The notes: a model not told the origin generated them from the letters alone. Counted from the first letter of the stretch, positions 16,967-25,901 are shown. The stretch: DNA of 35,007 bases from an uncultured bacterium (GCA_905215855.1 CAJMRT010000022.1:1-35007), one strand, 5' to 3'. A program made the numbers and translations.

Positions 16967-18307
16967 ATGGCAAATACACGCAATATTGCACTGAATGTGT
17001 TGCTTAAAATTGAAAACGAGGGAGCATATTCAAATATTGCTTTGAATAATGCCATAAAGGAAAACCGTCTTTCGGGTGTTGACAGCTCTTTTGTGTCAGC
17101 ACTCGTTTACGGTGTTCTGGAAAGAAGAATCACGCTTGATTATATTATCAGGTCTTATTCTAAAATTCCGTTAAGAAAAATTGAAACAAAAACGAAAAAT
17201 ATTCTGCGCCTTGGAATACTCCAGCTTTTGTTTATGGACAAAGTTCCCGACAGTGCGGCAGTCAACGAAAGCGTTAATCTTGCTAAAAAGCACAAGCTTC
17301 AGAAATCGTCGGGTTTCATAAACGGAATTCTTCGCAATATCACAAGGGCAGAGGTTAAATATACATTACCCGATGAAAAGGACAGGGCTCGATATCTTTC
17401 GGTAAAATATTCTGTTCCCGAAAATATTGTGAAATTGTGGGTTAATTCTTACGGAGAAGATAATGCCGAACAGCTTTCGGCATCTCTTAACGGCAGAGCC
17501 AAAATCTGTTGTCGTGTTAATACCCTTAGAACAGATGCAGACACATTAATTAAGAAATTATCCGATGAGGGTGTTGTTGCGGAAAAAATTTCGTTTATTG
17601 ACAACGCACTCTATCTTGAAAATACAGGCTCGGTTGAAAGACTCAGAGCGTACAAGTCCGGACTTTTTCATATTCAGGATGCGTCAAGCCAGCTTTGCGT
17701 GAATTTTCTTGATGCAAAGCCTCGTAATATTATGCTTGATGTATGTTCCGCACCGGGCGGAAAGTCGTTTTCGGCGGCTCAATATATGAACAACCGCGGC
17801 AGAATTTTTTCCTGCGATATGTTCGACCATAAGCTGAAACTGATCTCGGCAGGTGCTAAAAGGCTTGGCATCACTTGCATTTCAACGCTTCTGCGTGATG
17901 CGTCAACCAATGACACAGCACTTCCTGCGGCAGACAGGATTCTATGCGATGTTCCTTGCAGCGGTCTTGGAATTATGTCAAGAAAGCCTGAAATCAGATA
18001 CAAGGATGACCTTATATCCAATGATTTGCCCGATTTGCAGTACGGGATTCTCTGTGCAAGTGCGGATAACCTTGCAGTAGGCGGCAAGCTTGTCTATTCC
18101 ACCTGTACATTGAATCCTGATGAAAACAATAATAACACAAAGCGTTTTCTTGAGGAACATCCCGATTTTTACGGAATACCGTTAAAACTTCCAAACGGAA
18201 TTGCCCGTGCATTTTATGAAGAACCATACGAAATAACACTTATGCCGCACACCTGCGGAACAGACGGATTTTACATCAGCTTATTCGGAAAGAAGGCGTC
18301 AAATTGA
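16967..18307 (+). CDS. rsmB: 16S rRNA m5C967 methyltransferase RsmB
   Basis: RsmB methylates C967 of 16S rRNA using SAM. The 446-residue protein has an N-terminal NusB-like RNA-binding domain (about 3-130) and a C-terminal Rossmann methyltransferase domain. The SAM motif is DVCSAPGGKSF. The two cysteines of the m5C mechanism are in CDVPCSGLGI and YSTCTLNPDEN. I chose ATG 16967 because of the TTGGAG site upstream; the longer in-frame start lies within the end of the YugP-type gene. It overlaps rlmN by 4 nt. Confidence 0.96.
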   Translation: MANTRNIALNVLLKIENEGAYSNIALNNAIKENRLSGVDSSFVSALVYGVLERRITLDYIIRSYSKIPLRKIETKTKNILRLGILQLLFMDKVPDSAAVNESVNLAKKHKLQKSSGFINGILRNITRAEVKYTLPDEKDRARYLSVKYSVPENIVKLWVNSYGEDNAEQLSASLNGRAKICCRVNTLRTDADTLIKKLSDEGVVAEKISFIDNALYLENTGSVERLRAYKSGLFHIQDASSQLCVNFLDAKPRNIMLDVCSAPGGKSFSAAQYMNNRGRIFSCDMFDHKLKLISAGAKRLGITCISTLLRDASTNDTALPAADRILCDVPCSGLGIMSRKPEIRYKDDLISNDLPDLQYGILCASADNLAVGGKLVYSTCTLNPDENNNNTKRFLEEHPDFYGIPLKLPNGIARAFYEEPYEITLMPHTCGTDGFYISLFGKKASN

Positions 18308-19347
18308 ATAATTTAACGGATATCAAGTCAATGACGCTTGATGAGCTGACTGAATTTGTCACAGAAAACGGTTTTCCAAAGTTCAGAGCAAAGCAGATTT
18401 ATGATTGGTTGTACAAAAATGTGACCGATTTTGACAATATGCGTAACATTCCTGCCGATTTAAAGGCTTTTTTGAAATCAAGTAGTTACATTTCTGTTGC
18501 AAATATTGAAAAAAAACTTGTTTCAAGGTATGATAAAACAGTCAAGTACCTTTTTTCGTTTAATGACGGCGAATGTGTAGAGTCTGTTGTAATGAGCTAC
18601 AAGCACGGATATTCAATCTGTATCTCAACACAGGTTGGCTGTAAAATGGGTTGTACATTTTGTGCAACAGGCAAAAGCGGTTTTTCACGGAGTCTTGCAC
18701 CGTCGGAAATGCTCGGACAGATTGAGGCCGCACAGCGTGACCTTAACATAAGAATTTCTAACATTGTTCTTATGGGAATGGGAGAACCGCTTGATAATTT
18801 TGACAATGTTGTAAAATTTCTTCGACTGGTTTCGTCCGACAACGGTCTTAATATAGGAATGCGACATATTACGCTCTCAACCTGCGGTATAGTTCCGAAA
18901 ATTTATGAACTTGCAAAACTTCATCTCGGAATAACGCTTTCAGTTTCGCTGCACGCCCCGAATGATGAGATAAGACAGCGAACAATGCCCATTGCAAGAA
19001 AGTATTCTATTGAAGAATTATTAAAGGCTTGTTCAGATTATTTCAAAACAACAGGTCGCAGAGTTACATTTGAATACTCTATGATAAGCGGAGTTAATGA
19101 CAGTGATGAAAACGCGAGAGAGCTTGCAAAACGACTTGAGGGTACACAAAGCCATGTTAATTTGATTCCCGTCAACACAGTTGAGGGAACAGGCTACTTA
19201 AAAAGCAATATTAAAAGACAGCAGGCATTCATAAAGATTCTTGCTGCCAAAAATATCGGAGCAACCGTGCGCAGAACACTCGGAAGCGACATAAACGCAT
19301 CGTGCGGTCAGCTCAAAAGAAAGCATATTGAAGAAGGAGGTAAATAA
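18304..19347 (+). CDS. rlmN: Dual-specificity RNA methyltransferase RlmN
   Basis: RlmN is a radical SAM enzyme that makes m2A2503 in 23S rRNA and m2A37 in some tRNAs. The 347-residue protein has the CX3CX2C cluster motif CKMGCTFC (Cys113, 117, 120), the GMGEPL motif and a C-terminal Cys in NASCGQL (Cys334), matching the methyl-carrier cysteine. The likely start is a TTG at 18304 that overlaps the rsmB TGA (TTGA), with AAGAAGG upstream. An ATG at codon 10 is the alternative. Confidence 0.95.
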   Translation: MNNLTDIKSMTLDELTEFVTENGFPKFRAKQIYDWLYKNVTDFDNMRNIPADLKAFLKSSSYISVANIEKKLVSRYDKTVKYLFSFNDGECVESVVMSYKHGYSICISTQVGCKMGCTFCATGKSGFSRSLAPSEMLGQIEAAQRDLNIRISNIVLMGMGEPLDNFDNVVKFLRLVSSDNGLNIGMRHITLSTCGIVPKIYELAKLHLGITLSVSLHAPNDEIRQRTMPIARKYSIEELLKACSDYFKTTGRRVTFEYSMISGVNDSDENARELAKRLEGTQSHVNLIPVNTVEGTGYLKSNIKRQQAFIKILAAKNIGATVRRTLGSDINASCGQLKRKHIEEGGK

Positions 19348-19348
19348 C

Positions 19349-20074
19349 TTGGAAGTATTCAGCAAAAGTGATATAGGACTTGTTCGTAATCAGAATCAGG
19401 ATGACTGTCGCTTCGGAGTTATTTCTCCCAGCTGTGTCTGGGCAGTTGTGTGCGACGGAATGGGCGGTGCAAACGGCGGTAATATTGCCAGTGCAACAGC
19501 CGTTGAGTATATCAGTACCAAAATTACCGATTTGTACAAAGACGATATGACCAAAGAGCAGATTGGCGAGCTTATGGCAGAAATTGTTGTTAATGCCAAT
19601 ATGAAGGTTTTTGAAATGTCAATGAAAGACCCGGAGCTCACGGGTATGGGAACTACATGTGAATTTGTCTTTGTAAAGGATACGACCGTTCATGTTGTTC
19701 ATGTCGGTGACAGCCGCACATACGCAATCAGAGGCGGCAAAATCAAACAGCTTACAGAGGATCATTCCGTTGTTCAGGAAATGGTTCGCAGAGGTGAGCT
19801 TACATATGAGCAGGCACAAAATCATCCGAACAAGAACTTTATAACAAGAGCGCTCGGCATCAAGCCGTCAGTGCGTCTTGACTATATTGAAGCCAACTTT
19901 ATTTACGGTGATGTTCTTCTCATTTGTACCGACGGACTTTCCAATTGTGTCACAACAGGGGATATGGTAAAGATATGTCATGAAAACCGTGGTGAGGGTC
20001 TTATCACAAAGCTTGTTGACAAGGCTAAAGACGGTGGCGGTTCTGATAACATTACAGTTACCGTGATTTACTAA
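19349..20074 (+). CDS. prpC: PP2C-family Ser/Thr protein phosphatase (PrpC/Stp)
   Basis: A 241-residue PPM phosphatase that reverses PrkC phosphorylation. The metal-binding motifs are in order: NQNQDD, VCDGMGG, VGDSRTYAIRGG, LTEDHS, CTDGLSN and GSDNIT. I chose the TTG at 19349 because a perfect AAGGAGGT lies 7 nt upstream; a TTG at 19328 would place the SD inside the gene. It starts one base after the rlmN stop and is followed by the kinase gene after 19 nt, the conserved prpC-prkC pair. Confidence 0.96.
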   Translation: MEVFSKSDIGLVRNQNQDDCRFGVISPSCVWAVVCDGMGGANGGNIASATAVEYISTKITDLYKDDMTKEQIGELMAEIVVNANMKVFEMSMKDPELTGMGTTCEFVFVKDTTVHVVHVGDSRTYAIRGGKIKQLTEDHSVVQEMVRRGELTYEQAQNHPNKNFITRALGIKPSVRLDYIEANFIYGDVLLICTDGLSNCVTTGDMVKICHENRGEGLITKLVDKAKDGGGSDNITVTVIY

Positions 20075-20093
20075 GGATAGGAGTTGACTGTTT

Positions 20094-22202
20094 TTGGATA
20101 AATATTTGGGCAAAAGACTTGACGGAAGATATGAAATCCATGAGCTTATCGGTGTCGGCGGTATGGCAAATGTTTACCGTTGTACCGATACTGTTGATGA
20201 CCGTGAAGTTGCCATAAAAATTCTTAAGGACGAATATCTTAATAATGAGGAGTTTATCCGCCGCTTTAAAAATGAATCAAAAGCTATTGCAATGCTTTCA
20301 CATCCGAACATTGTAAAGGTGTACGATGTAAGCTTTGGCGATATGATTCAGTACATTGTAATGGAATATATCGACGGTATTACCCTCAAAGAATATATTG
20401 ATCAGCAAGGCATTATTGAGTGGAAAGATGTAATCCACCTTACAACACAGATTTTAAAGGCTTTGCAGCATGCTCATGAGTGCGGAATTGTGCACCGTGA
20501 CATCAAGCCGCAGAATATTATGCTTTTGCAGGACGGTACAATCAAGGTTACAGACTTTGGCATTGCGAGATTTTCAGATAAATCAACACGCACAATGACT
20601 GAGCAGGCAATCGGTTCGGTTCACTATATTGCACCTGAACAGGCAAGAGGTGACGCAACAGACGGTAAGACAGATATTTATTCTGTCGGTGTAATGCTTT
20701 ATGAAATGCTCACAGGCAAACTTCCGTTTGACGGTGACAGTGCCGTAACAATTGCGCTTATGCAGTTGCAGTCAACACCAAAGCGTCCTCGTGAGATTAA
20801 CCCCGGAATACCAATCGGTATTGAGCAGATTACAATGAAAGCAATGGAAAAGCTTCCATCAAATCGTTACACTTCTGCTGCTGAGATGCTTTCCGATATT
20901 GAAAGATTCAGACTTAATCCGTCAATTGTATTTGACTACGGCAATAAATCATTCGTTGATGACCAGCCTACAAAGTTTGTTCATTCTCTGCGTGATAGCG
21001 GTGGTGTTGACAAAAAGGTTGCAGATGATGCAACAAAGGTTGTTGATATGCCGGAAGAAGATGTGGTTGTAAAGGAAGAAAAGTTTGCCGATGAGGACTT
21101 TGTAAAGGAACACAAGCCTTCATATTATGCAATCAAGGGTATTGTGATTGCAGCTGTAGCTGTTTGTGCAATTTTCTTTGCGCTTGCAATGCTCAGAGGC
21201 TGTTCAACTTCACAGGCAAAAGATGTTGAAGTTCCCGATTATGTCGGAAAGTCTTTTGTTTCTATAAAAGAAAATAACCCGAACAATTTCCAGTTCGAGG
21301 TGAAAAGCGAATACGATGAATCCAAAGAAATGGGTGTTATCCTTGATCAGGAACCAAAAGGCGGTTCTATGAAAGTGAAGTCAGGCTCGACTATCACAGT
21401 AACTGTAAACGGCAAGGATACAGAGGTTTCTGTTCCGTTCATAACCAATTACAGCGAAAGCGAAGCGTCACAGGCTCTTAAGGATAAGAACCTTATCCCT
21501 GAAATTATATATGTTGAAAACACCAAGACTCCAAAGGGTTACACAATTGAGTGCTTCCCAAAGGCAGGTGTCAAGACTACAATCGGTTCTACCGTTTATG
21601 TGTATGTAGCAGGCGGTAAGAGAACAGATAAAGTTACACTTCCATCAGTAGACGGACTCACACTTTCAGAAGCTAAAAAGACGCTTGTTGACCTTGGACT
21701 TACGGTTGAAACCGTGACCGATGATGACAGTAAAGAACCGAAAGATACAGTTCTCGGTATGTCACCTCTCCAGTACGGCAAGGTTGATGCAGGTTCGGTT
21801 ATCACACTCACAGTTAGTTCAGGACTTGGCGATGTGAATACGGTCAATATCTTTGTTGACTTGCCGTCAGATGTTGAGGATTCGGTCGATATGACTGTAA
21901 TCGTTGACGGTGCTGTTGATTCACAGAATTCAAAGACACTTGTGCCAAAGTACAATAAGACCTACACTCTTGAACTCAAGGGTTCGGGTACTTCAACTGT
22001 AGTAATTCAGCTTGACGGTCAGGCATACAGAGAATATTCTGTAGACTTCGCAACAAGTACGGTTACCACAACTGCGTCATATGATTATGTTGTTACTACC
22101 ACAGCTCCGCCTGAAACCGAGCCGCCGACACAGTATTACACAAATCCGTATGTTGAGCCTGACACAACCGTTCAGCCGTACACGGATGATCCTGAATTAT
22201 AA
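20094..22202 (+). CDS. prkC: PASTA-domain Ser/Thr protein kinase PrkC
   Basis: A 702-residue membrane kinase. The kinase domain (about 12-275) is intact: Gly loop IGVGGMANVY, Lys42 in VAIKIL, HRDIKPQN (Asp136), DFG (154-156) and APEQ. A juxtamembrane acidic stretch leads to one TM helix (about 346-367). Three extracellular PASTA domains follow (about 376-440, 443-507, 512-578); these bind muropeptides in the family. A further beta-rich domain (about 582-655) and a Thr/Pro/Tyr-rich tail (656-702) follow. The start is TTG with AGGAG upstream. It probably controls growth and cell-wall synthesis with PrpC. Confidence 0.96.
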   Translation: MDKYLGKRLDGRYEIHELIGVGGMANVYRCTDTVDDREVAIKILKDEYLNNEEFIRRFKNESKAIAMLSHPNIVKVYDVSFGDMIQYIVMEYIDGITLKEYIDQQGIIEWKDVIHLTTQILKALQHAHECGIVHRDIKPQNIMLLQDGTIKVTDFGIARFSDKSTRTMTEQAIGSVHYIAPEQARGDATDGKTDIYSVGVMLYEMLTGKLPFDGDSAVTIALMQLQSTPKRPREINPGIPIGIEQITMKAMEKLPSNRYTSAAEMLSDIERFRLNPSIVFDYGNKSFVDDQPTKFVHSLRDSGGVDKKVADDATKVVDMPEEDVVVKEEKFADEDFVKEHKPSYYAIKGIVIAAVAVCAIFFALAMLRGCSTSQAKDVEVPDYVGKSFVSIKENNPNNFQFEVKSEYDESKEMGVILDQEPKGGSMKVKSGSTITVTVNGKDTEVSVPFITNYSESEASQALKDKNLIPEIIYVENTKTPKGYTIECFPKAGVKTTIGSTVYVYVAGGKRTDKVTLPSVDGLTLSEAKKTLVDLGLTVETVTDDDSKEPKDTVLGMSPLQYGKVDAGSVITLTVSSGLGDVNTVNIFVDLPSDVEDSVDMTVIVDGAVDSQNSKTLVPKYNKTYTLELKGSGTSTVVIQLDGQAYREYSVDFATSTVTTTASYDYVVTTTAPPETEPPTQYYTNPYVEPDTTVQPYTDDPEL

Positions 22203-22213
22203 TCGGGTGAAGT

Positions 22214-23101
22214 ATGGATACTAAAGTCGGAATTTTAATGAAGTCAATCGGTGGGTTCTATTATGTTCGTGCTGATGAAAATGATTACGAATGTAAGGCA
22301 AGGGGGAGTTTTCGCAAGAGCGGAAACTCTCCTGTAGCAGGCGATAAAGTAAAGATTTCCGTTCCGAATGACGGATTTTGTGCTGTTGAAGAGATTCTTC
22401 CACGCAAAAACAAGCTTAAAAGACCTGCCCTTGCAAATCTTGATATTCTTGTCCTTGTGTGTTCAACTGTTGAACCGCTCCCGAATTTTACTGTCATTGA
22501 CAAAATGACAGCGGCAGCCGTAAATAACAATATGGAGCCTGTCATTGTCGTCACAAAGAATGACCTTGAAAACGGTGACAAGATTGCCGATATTTACAGG
22601 CACGCAGGTTTTCAGGTTTTTCTCTGTTCAGAGGACGATTCCTCACAGACAGGAGAACTCAAAAGCTATCTTTCAGGTAAGGTTTCAGCCTTTATCGGTA
22701 ACAGCGGCGTAGGCAAATCTACATTGCTCAACAAGCTTTTTCCGTCACTCTCTCTTGAAACAGGACAGACAAGTAAAAAACTTGGCAGAGGCAGACACAC
22801 AACAAGGGTTGTTGAACTCTTTGAGCTTGATGGCTGTTTTGTAGCCGATACACCGGGTTTTTCAACGGTTGATCTTCAAAGATATGAAATGATTGACAAA
22901 ACTCAGCTGCAATACTGCTTTCCTGAGTTTGAAAAATATATCGGTGAATGTATGTTTACATCGTGTTCTCACACCTGTGAAAAGGGCTGCAGAATTCTTA
23001 AAGCGCTTTCTGACGGTGAAATTGAGGAAAGTCGTCACCGCAGTTATGTTCAGATGTACAACGAGGTTAAAGATATTAAATCATGGCAGATAAAGGAGTA
23101 A
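22214..23101 (+). CDS. rsgA: Ribosome small-subunit biogenesis GTPase RsgA
   Basis: RsgA is a circularly permuted GTPase that checks late 30S assembly. The 295-residue protein has an N-terminal OB fold, then G4 VVTKND, G1 GNSGVGKSTLLN and G3 DTPGF in the permuted order. The C-terminal zinc motif is CMFTSCSHTCEKGC. It lies 11 nt after prkC and 2 nt before thiN. In Bacillus the homologue is phosphorylated by PrkC, which fits this neighbourhood. The usual rpe gene between rsgA and thiN is missing. Confidence 0.97.
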   Translation: MDTKVGILMKSIGGFYYVRADENDYECKARGSFRKSGNSPVAGDKVKISVPNDGFCAVEEILPRKNKLKRPALANLDILVLVCSTVEPLPNFTVIDKMTAAAVNNNMEPVIVVTKNDLENGDKIADIYRHAGFQVFLCSEDDSSQTGELKSYLSGKVSAFIGNSGVGKSTLLNKLFPSLSLETGQTSKKLGRGRHTTRVVELFELDGCFVADTPGFSTVDLQRYEMIDKTQLQYCFPEFEKYIGECMFTSCSHTCEKGCRILKALSDGEIEESRHRSYVQMYNEVKDIKSWQIKE

Positions 23102-23103
23102 TT

Positions 23104-23733
23104 ATGCGTTGTGTGATTATCGCAGGCTCGCCTGACACAAATTCAGATTTTTTGTCAACGGTTATAAAATCCGATGACTATGTGATATGTGCCGACAGAG
23201 GTTGTGATTTTGCTAAGCAGGCAGGAATTACTCCAAATCTTGTTGTAGGTGATTTTGATTCCGAACCTGATGTGCTGTTTCCAAACTGCGAAACGGTTCG
23301 CCTTATTCCCGAAAAAGACGATACCGATACAATGCACTCCGTTGATTTGGCACTTGAAAAGAAGTTTGATGAAATAGTAATTCTCGGTGCATTGGGCGGC
23401 AGATTTGACCACAGCTTTGCAAATGTGGCGGTTCTCGCGTATATTCACGGACACGGCAGCAAGGGAGTTCTCCTTTCCGAAAATGAGAAAATTGAATTTC
23501 TTCCTGTCGGTCATTATGAATATGAGAATATGAAAGGCAAAACATTTTCACTTTTTCCTTTCGGTTGTCCAAGCGTTTGCGTAAGCTATTCGGGAACAAA
23601 GTATCCGCTTGATAAATACTATGTTTCAAGCAGTGTTACTTTGGGTGTTTCAAATGTATTCACTTCCAATATGACAACAATTGACATATATGACGGAAAT
23701 GCAATACTTATAATTAATTTGAAAGAATGTTGA
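23104..23733 (+). CDS. thiN: Thiamine pyrophosphokinase
   Basis: ThiN transfers pyrophosphate from ATP to thiamine. The 209-residue protein shows ADRGCDFAKQ, VGDFDS, KDDTDTMHSVDLAL and LGALGGRFDHSFANV, the family signatures. I chose ATG 23104 because AAGGAG (23093-23098) lies just upstream inside the end of rsgA; an earlier ATG would code through rsgA. It is the last gene of the yicC operon; no clear hairpin terminator follows before the tRNA. Confidence 0.95.
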   Translation: MRCVIIAGSPDTNSDFLSTVIKSDDYVICADRGCDFAKQAGITPNLVVGDFDSEPDVLFPNCETVRLIPEKDDTDTMHSVDLALEKKFDEIVILGALGGRFDHSFANVAVLAYIHGHGSKGVLLSENEKIEFLPVGHYEYENMKGKTFSLFPFGCPSVCVSYSGTKYPLDKYYVSSSVTLGVSNVFTSNMTTIDIYDGNAILIINLKEC

Positions 23734-23798
23734 TTTCTTTATTTGACATTGCCTGAAAATGTATCTTGTACATACTTTAAGTAATGTCAACATTATAT

Positions 23799-23874
23799 GG
23801 GGGTATAGCTCAGCTGGGAGAGTGTCTGACCGGCAGTCAGAAGGTCACGGGTTCGAGCCCCGTTATCTCCACCA
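23799..23874 (+). tRNA. tRNA-Ala (anticodon GGC)
   Basis: The 76-nt cloverleaf includes the encoded CCA. The acceptor stem GGGGGTA pairs with TATCTCC and has G3:U70, the alanine identity pair. D arm GCTC/GAGT, anticodon stem TCTGA/TCAGA, anticodon GGC at 23832-23834, T arm ACGGG/CCCGT with TTCGAGC. The base before the anticodon is C33 instead of the near-universal U33, and C32/G38 could pair, shortening the loop. A TTGACA box lies at 23743-23748, but the -10 box is unclear. Confidence 0.9.
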
Positions 23875-23960
23875 CTTTTTGATACAACAATATTTGCAAA
23901 GAATCATTGTTTTTTAGCTTTGCAATAACAAAATTGTAATTATATTAACATCTTTAAGTC

Positions 23961-23990
23961 TTGAAAAGAAATATGTTTTTATGGTATAAT
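23961..23990 (+). promoter_or_regulatory. Promoter of the PASTA pseudokinase gene
   Basis: TTGAAA (23961-23966), an 18-nt spacer and a perfect TATAAT (23985-23990) preceded by TGG (extended -10). The start would be near 23997, leaving a 45-nt leader. Confidence 0.75.
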
Positions 23991-24041
23991 TCTTTTTGGA
24001 CAAAATTTGAAAATGAAACTTATTTGGAGTTGAGTAATAAT

Positions 24042-25676
24042 ATGTCATTGTGTATGGGATGCATGCAGGAAATAGGTGACAATAAGATTTGCCCATCCTG
24101 CGGATTTGATACAACTGAAAAACAGCAAGCTCCTTTTTTGCCGTACGGAACTATTCTCCAGAACCGCTATATTGTGGGTGCGGGAATTGATACCAACGGT
24201 GAAAGTACACGCTATATAAGCCACGACAAGCAGACAGGTGACATCGTTATCATCTGCGAATTTCTTCCTATCGGACTTTTTTCTCGTGACGAGGGAACTA
24301 CAGAAGTCAAAATCAACTATGAAAATCGTCTTGTTTACAATAAGCTCAAAGATGATTTCCTTAACTATTATAAAATTCTTTCCGAACTTCGTGAGTTATC
24401 TGCTCTTATGAATGTTCATAACATTTTTGAAGAAAACAACACAGTCTATGTTGTTGAGGAAAATGAAGATCTCATTCCTTTTGAGGAGTATGTTGAACGC
24501 AGTAACGGCCATCTTGAATGGGACATTGCACGCCCGCTCTTTATGCCTGTAATCTCTGCTCTTGAGGCTCTTCATAAGAGAGGTGTCGGTCATTATGCAA
24601 TCGCACCTAAAAATATGTATATAACAGCATCGGGCAAAGTTAAGATTTCAGGTTTTGCATCTGAAAATGAGCGTAAAAGAGGTACACCTCTGAAATCACA
24701 GCTCTTCTCAGGAAGTGCAGCTCCCGAACAGTATGATGACAATTTCCCACTTGATGACATTACCGATATTTACGGTTTTTGTGCAACACTTTTCTATGCA
24801 CTCACAGGTCATATGCCAAAGAGTGCCGTTGAACGCCGCAAGGACAGCAGACTTCTTATGAGCACAACAACTGTAAAGCGACTTCCACCGCATGTTGTTT
24901 CAGCACTTGCAAACGGTTTACAGGTTGAGCGTGAAAACCGTATTACAGATTTTGATGAACTTCGTTCTCAGCTTTCTGTTGCGCATACAGCAAAGGCTAT
25001 TCAGGATGAAATTTCAAGAACTGCAAGTATGAACCTCACAAAAAACGAGCGTAAACGCAAGACTTCAAACGGTATGTCACACGCTTCAATTATCATCATT
25101 GCCGCCGCCGTAACCGTTCTTGTTCTCGGTATTGCAGGTGTGTTCTGGCTTATGCAGAATCCTCTTGCAGGAATGTTCTCTAACAATACAGATGCGAGTG
25201 CAAGTTCAACTCAGAGTACCGAATGGACAGGCGCAACAATTCCGAATTATGTCGGAATGACATATGAAGACGCTGTAAAGAGTGCCGACGGCAACAGCAA
25301 CATCACAATTTACAGAACACTTAACGATGAATACAGTGATGAGTATGCAGAGGGCAAGATTATGTCGCAGTCACCTGCCGCAGGCTCAAAAATTACGCAG
25401 GAAGATTCGGTTGTAGTAAGTATCTGCGTAAGCAAGGGTTCACAGATGAGAACTCTCCCAAAGGTTGAGGGCGAAAAGCTTGATTCCGTAGCGTCGGACA
25501 TTGCCGCTCAGGGACTTCTTGCAACTGCAGAGTATGAGTACAGTGACAAGGTTGCCGAGGGCAGAGTTATCCGCTATAAGGAACATGTTGAGGGTGATAC
25601 TCTTGAATACGGTTCAACTGTAATTCTCATTGTCAGTAAAGGCAAAGAACAGACAAATACGCAATCATCAAACTGA
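24042..25676 (+). CDS. Zinc-ribbon PASTA pseudokinase (membrane)
   Basis: A 544-residue protein in five parts: an N-terminal zinc ribbon (Cys4, 7, 17, 20), a kinase-like domain (about 36-312), a basic stretch, a TM helix (about 349-371) and two extracellular PASTA domains (about 398-465, 470-535). The kinase fold is recognisable (AAPEQYDD in place of APE, DDITDIYGFCATLFYALTG). However, HRDxK has become HYAIA (184-188), DFG has become SGF (203-205), the VAIK Lys is missing and the Gly loop is degraded. Catalysis is therefore unlikely, and it may be a sensor or scaffold for PrkC. ATG 24042 has a TTGGAG site; the longer frame starts inside the promoter. Confidence 0.85.
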   Translation: MSLCMGCMQEIGDNKICPSCGFDTTEKQQAPFLPYGTILQNRYIVGAGIDTNGESTRYISHDKQTGDIVIICEFLPIGLFSRDEGTTEVKINYENRLVYNKLKDDFLNYYKILSELRELSALMNVHNIFEENNTVYVVEENEDLIPFEEYVERSNGHLEWDIARPLFMPVISALEALHKRGVGHYAIAPKNMYITASGKVKISGFASENERKRGTPLKSQLFSGSAAPEQYDDNFPLDDITDIYGFCATLFYALTGHMPKSAVERRKDSRLLMSTTTVKRLPPHVVSALANGLQVERENRITDFDELRSQLSVAHTAKAIQDEISRTASMNLTKNERKRKTSNGMSHASIIIIAAAVTVLVLGIAGVFWLMQNPLAGMFSNNTDASASSTQSTEWTGATIPNYVGMTYEDAVKSADGNSNITIYRTLNDEYSDEYAEGKIMSQSPAAGSKITQEDSVVVSICVSKGSQMRTLPKVEGEKLDSVASDIAAQGLLATAEYEYSDKVAEGRVIRYKEHVEGDTLEYGSTVILIVSKGKEQTNTQSSN

Positions 25677-25699
25677 TTAACTAAACAACATAGCTTTTA

Positions 25700-25728
25700 A
25701 GACGGACTTTTGCAGTCCGTCTTTTTTT
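25700..25728 (+). terminator. Intrinsic terminator of the pseudokinase gene
   Basis: A 9-bp AGACGGACT/AGTCCGTCT stem (25700-25708, 25714-25722) with a 5-nt loop and seven T at the end. Confidence 0.9.
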
Positions 25729-25842
25729 GTACCAAATTATAAGAATTATTACTGAATATTTTTAAATAGCAGATAAAAACTTATAAAAGAAAATTTTCAG
25801 AAAACTGTCACAAAATAAAGGTCAAAAATAGTCAAATTTCTC

Positions 25843-25870
25843 TTGACATTTCTGGAAAATGGTATAAAAT
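25843..25870 (+). promoter_or_regulatory. Promoter of groESL
   Basis: A perfect TTGACA (25843-25848), a 16-nt spacer and TAAAAT (25865-25870), with the CIRCE operator starting 4 nt downstream. Confidence 0.75.
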
Positions 25871-25874
25871 ATAA

Positions 25875-25901
25875 TTAGCACTCAGGGAACAAGAGTGCTA
25901 A
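25875..25901. promoter_or_regulatory. CIRCE operator (HrcA site)
   Basis: TTAGCACTC (25875-25883), 9 nt, GAGTGCTAA (25893-25901) is an exact match to the CIRCE consensus. It overlaps the start region of the groESL transcript, so HrcA should repress groESL without heat stress. hrcA itself is not in the window. Confidence 0.97.
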
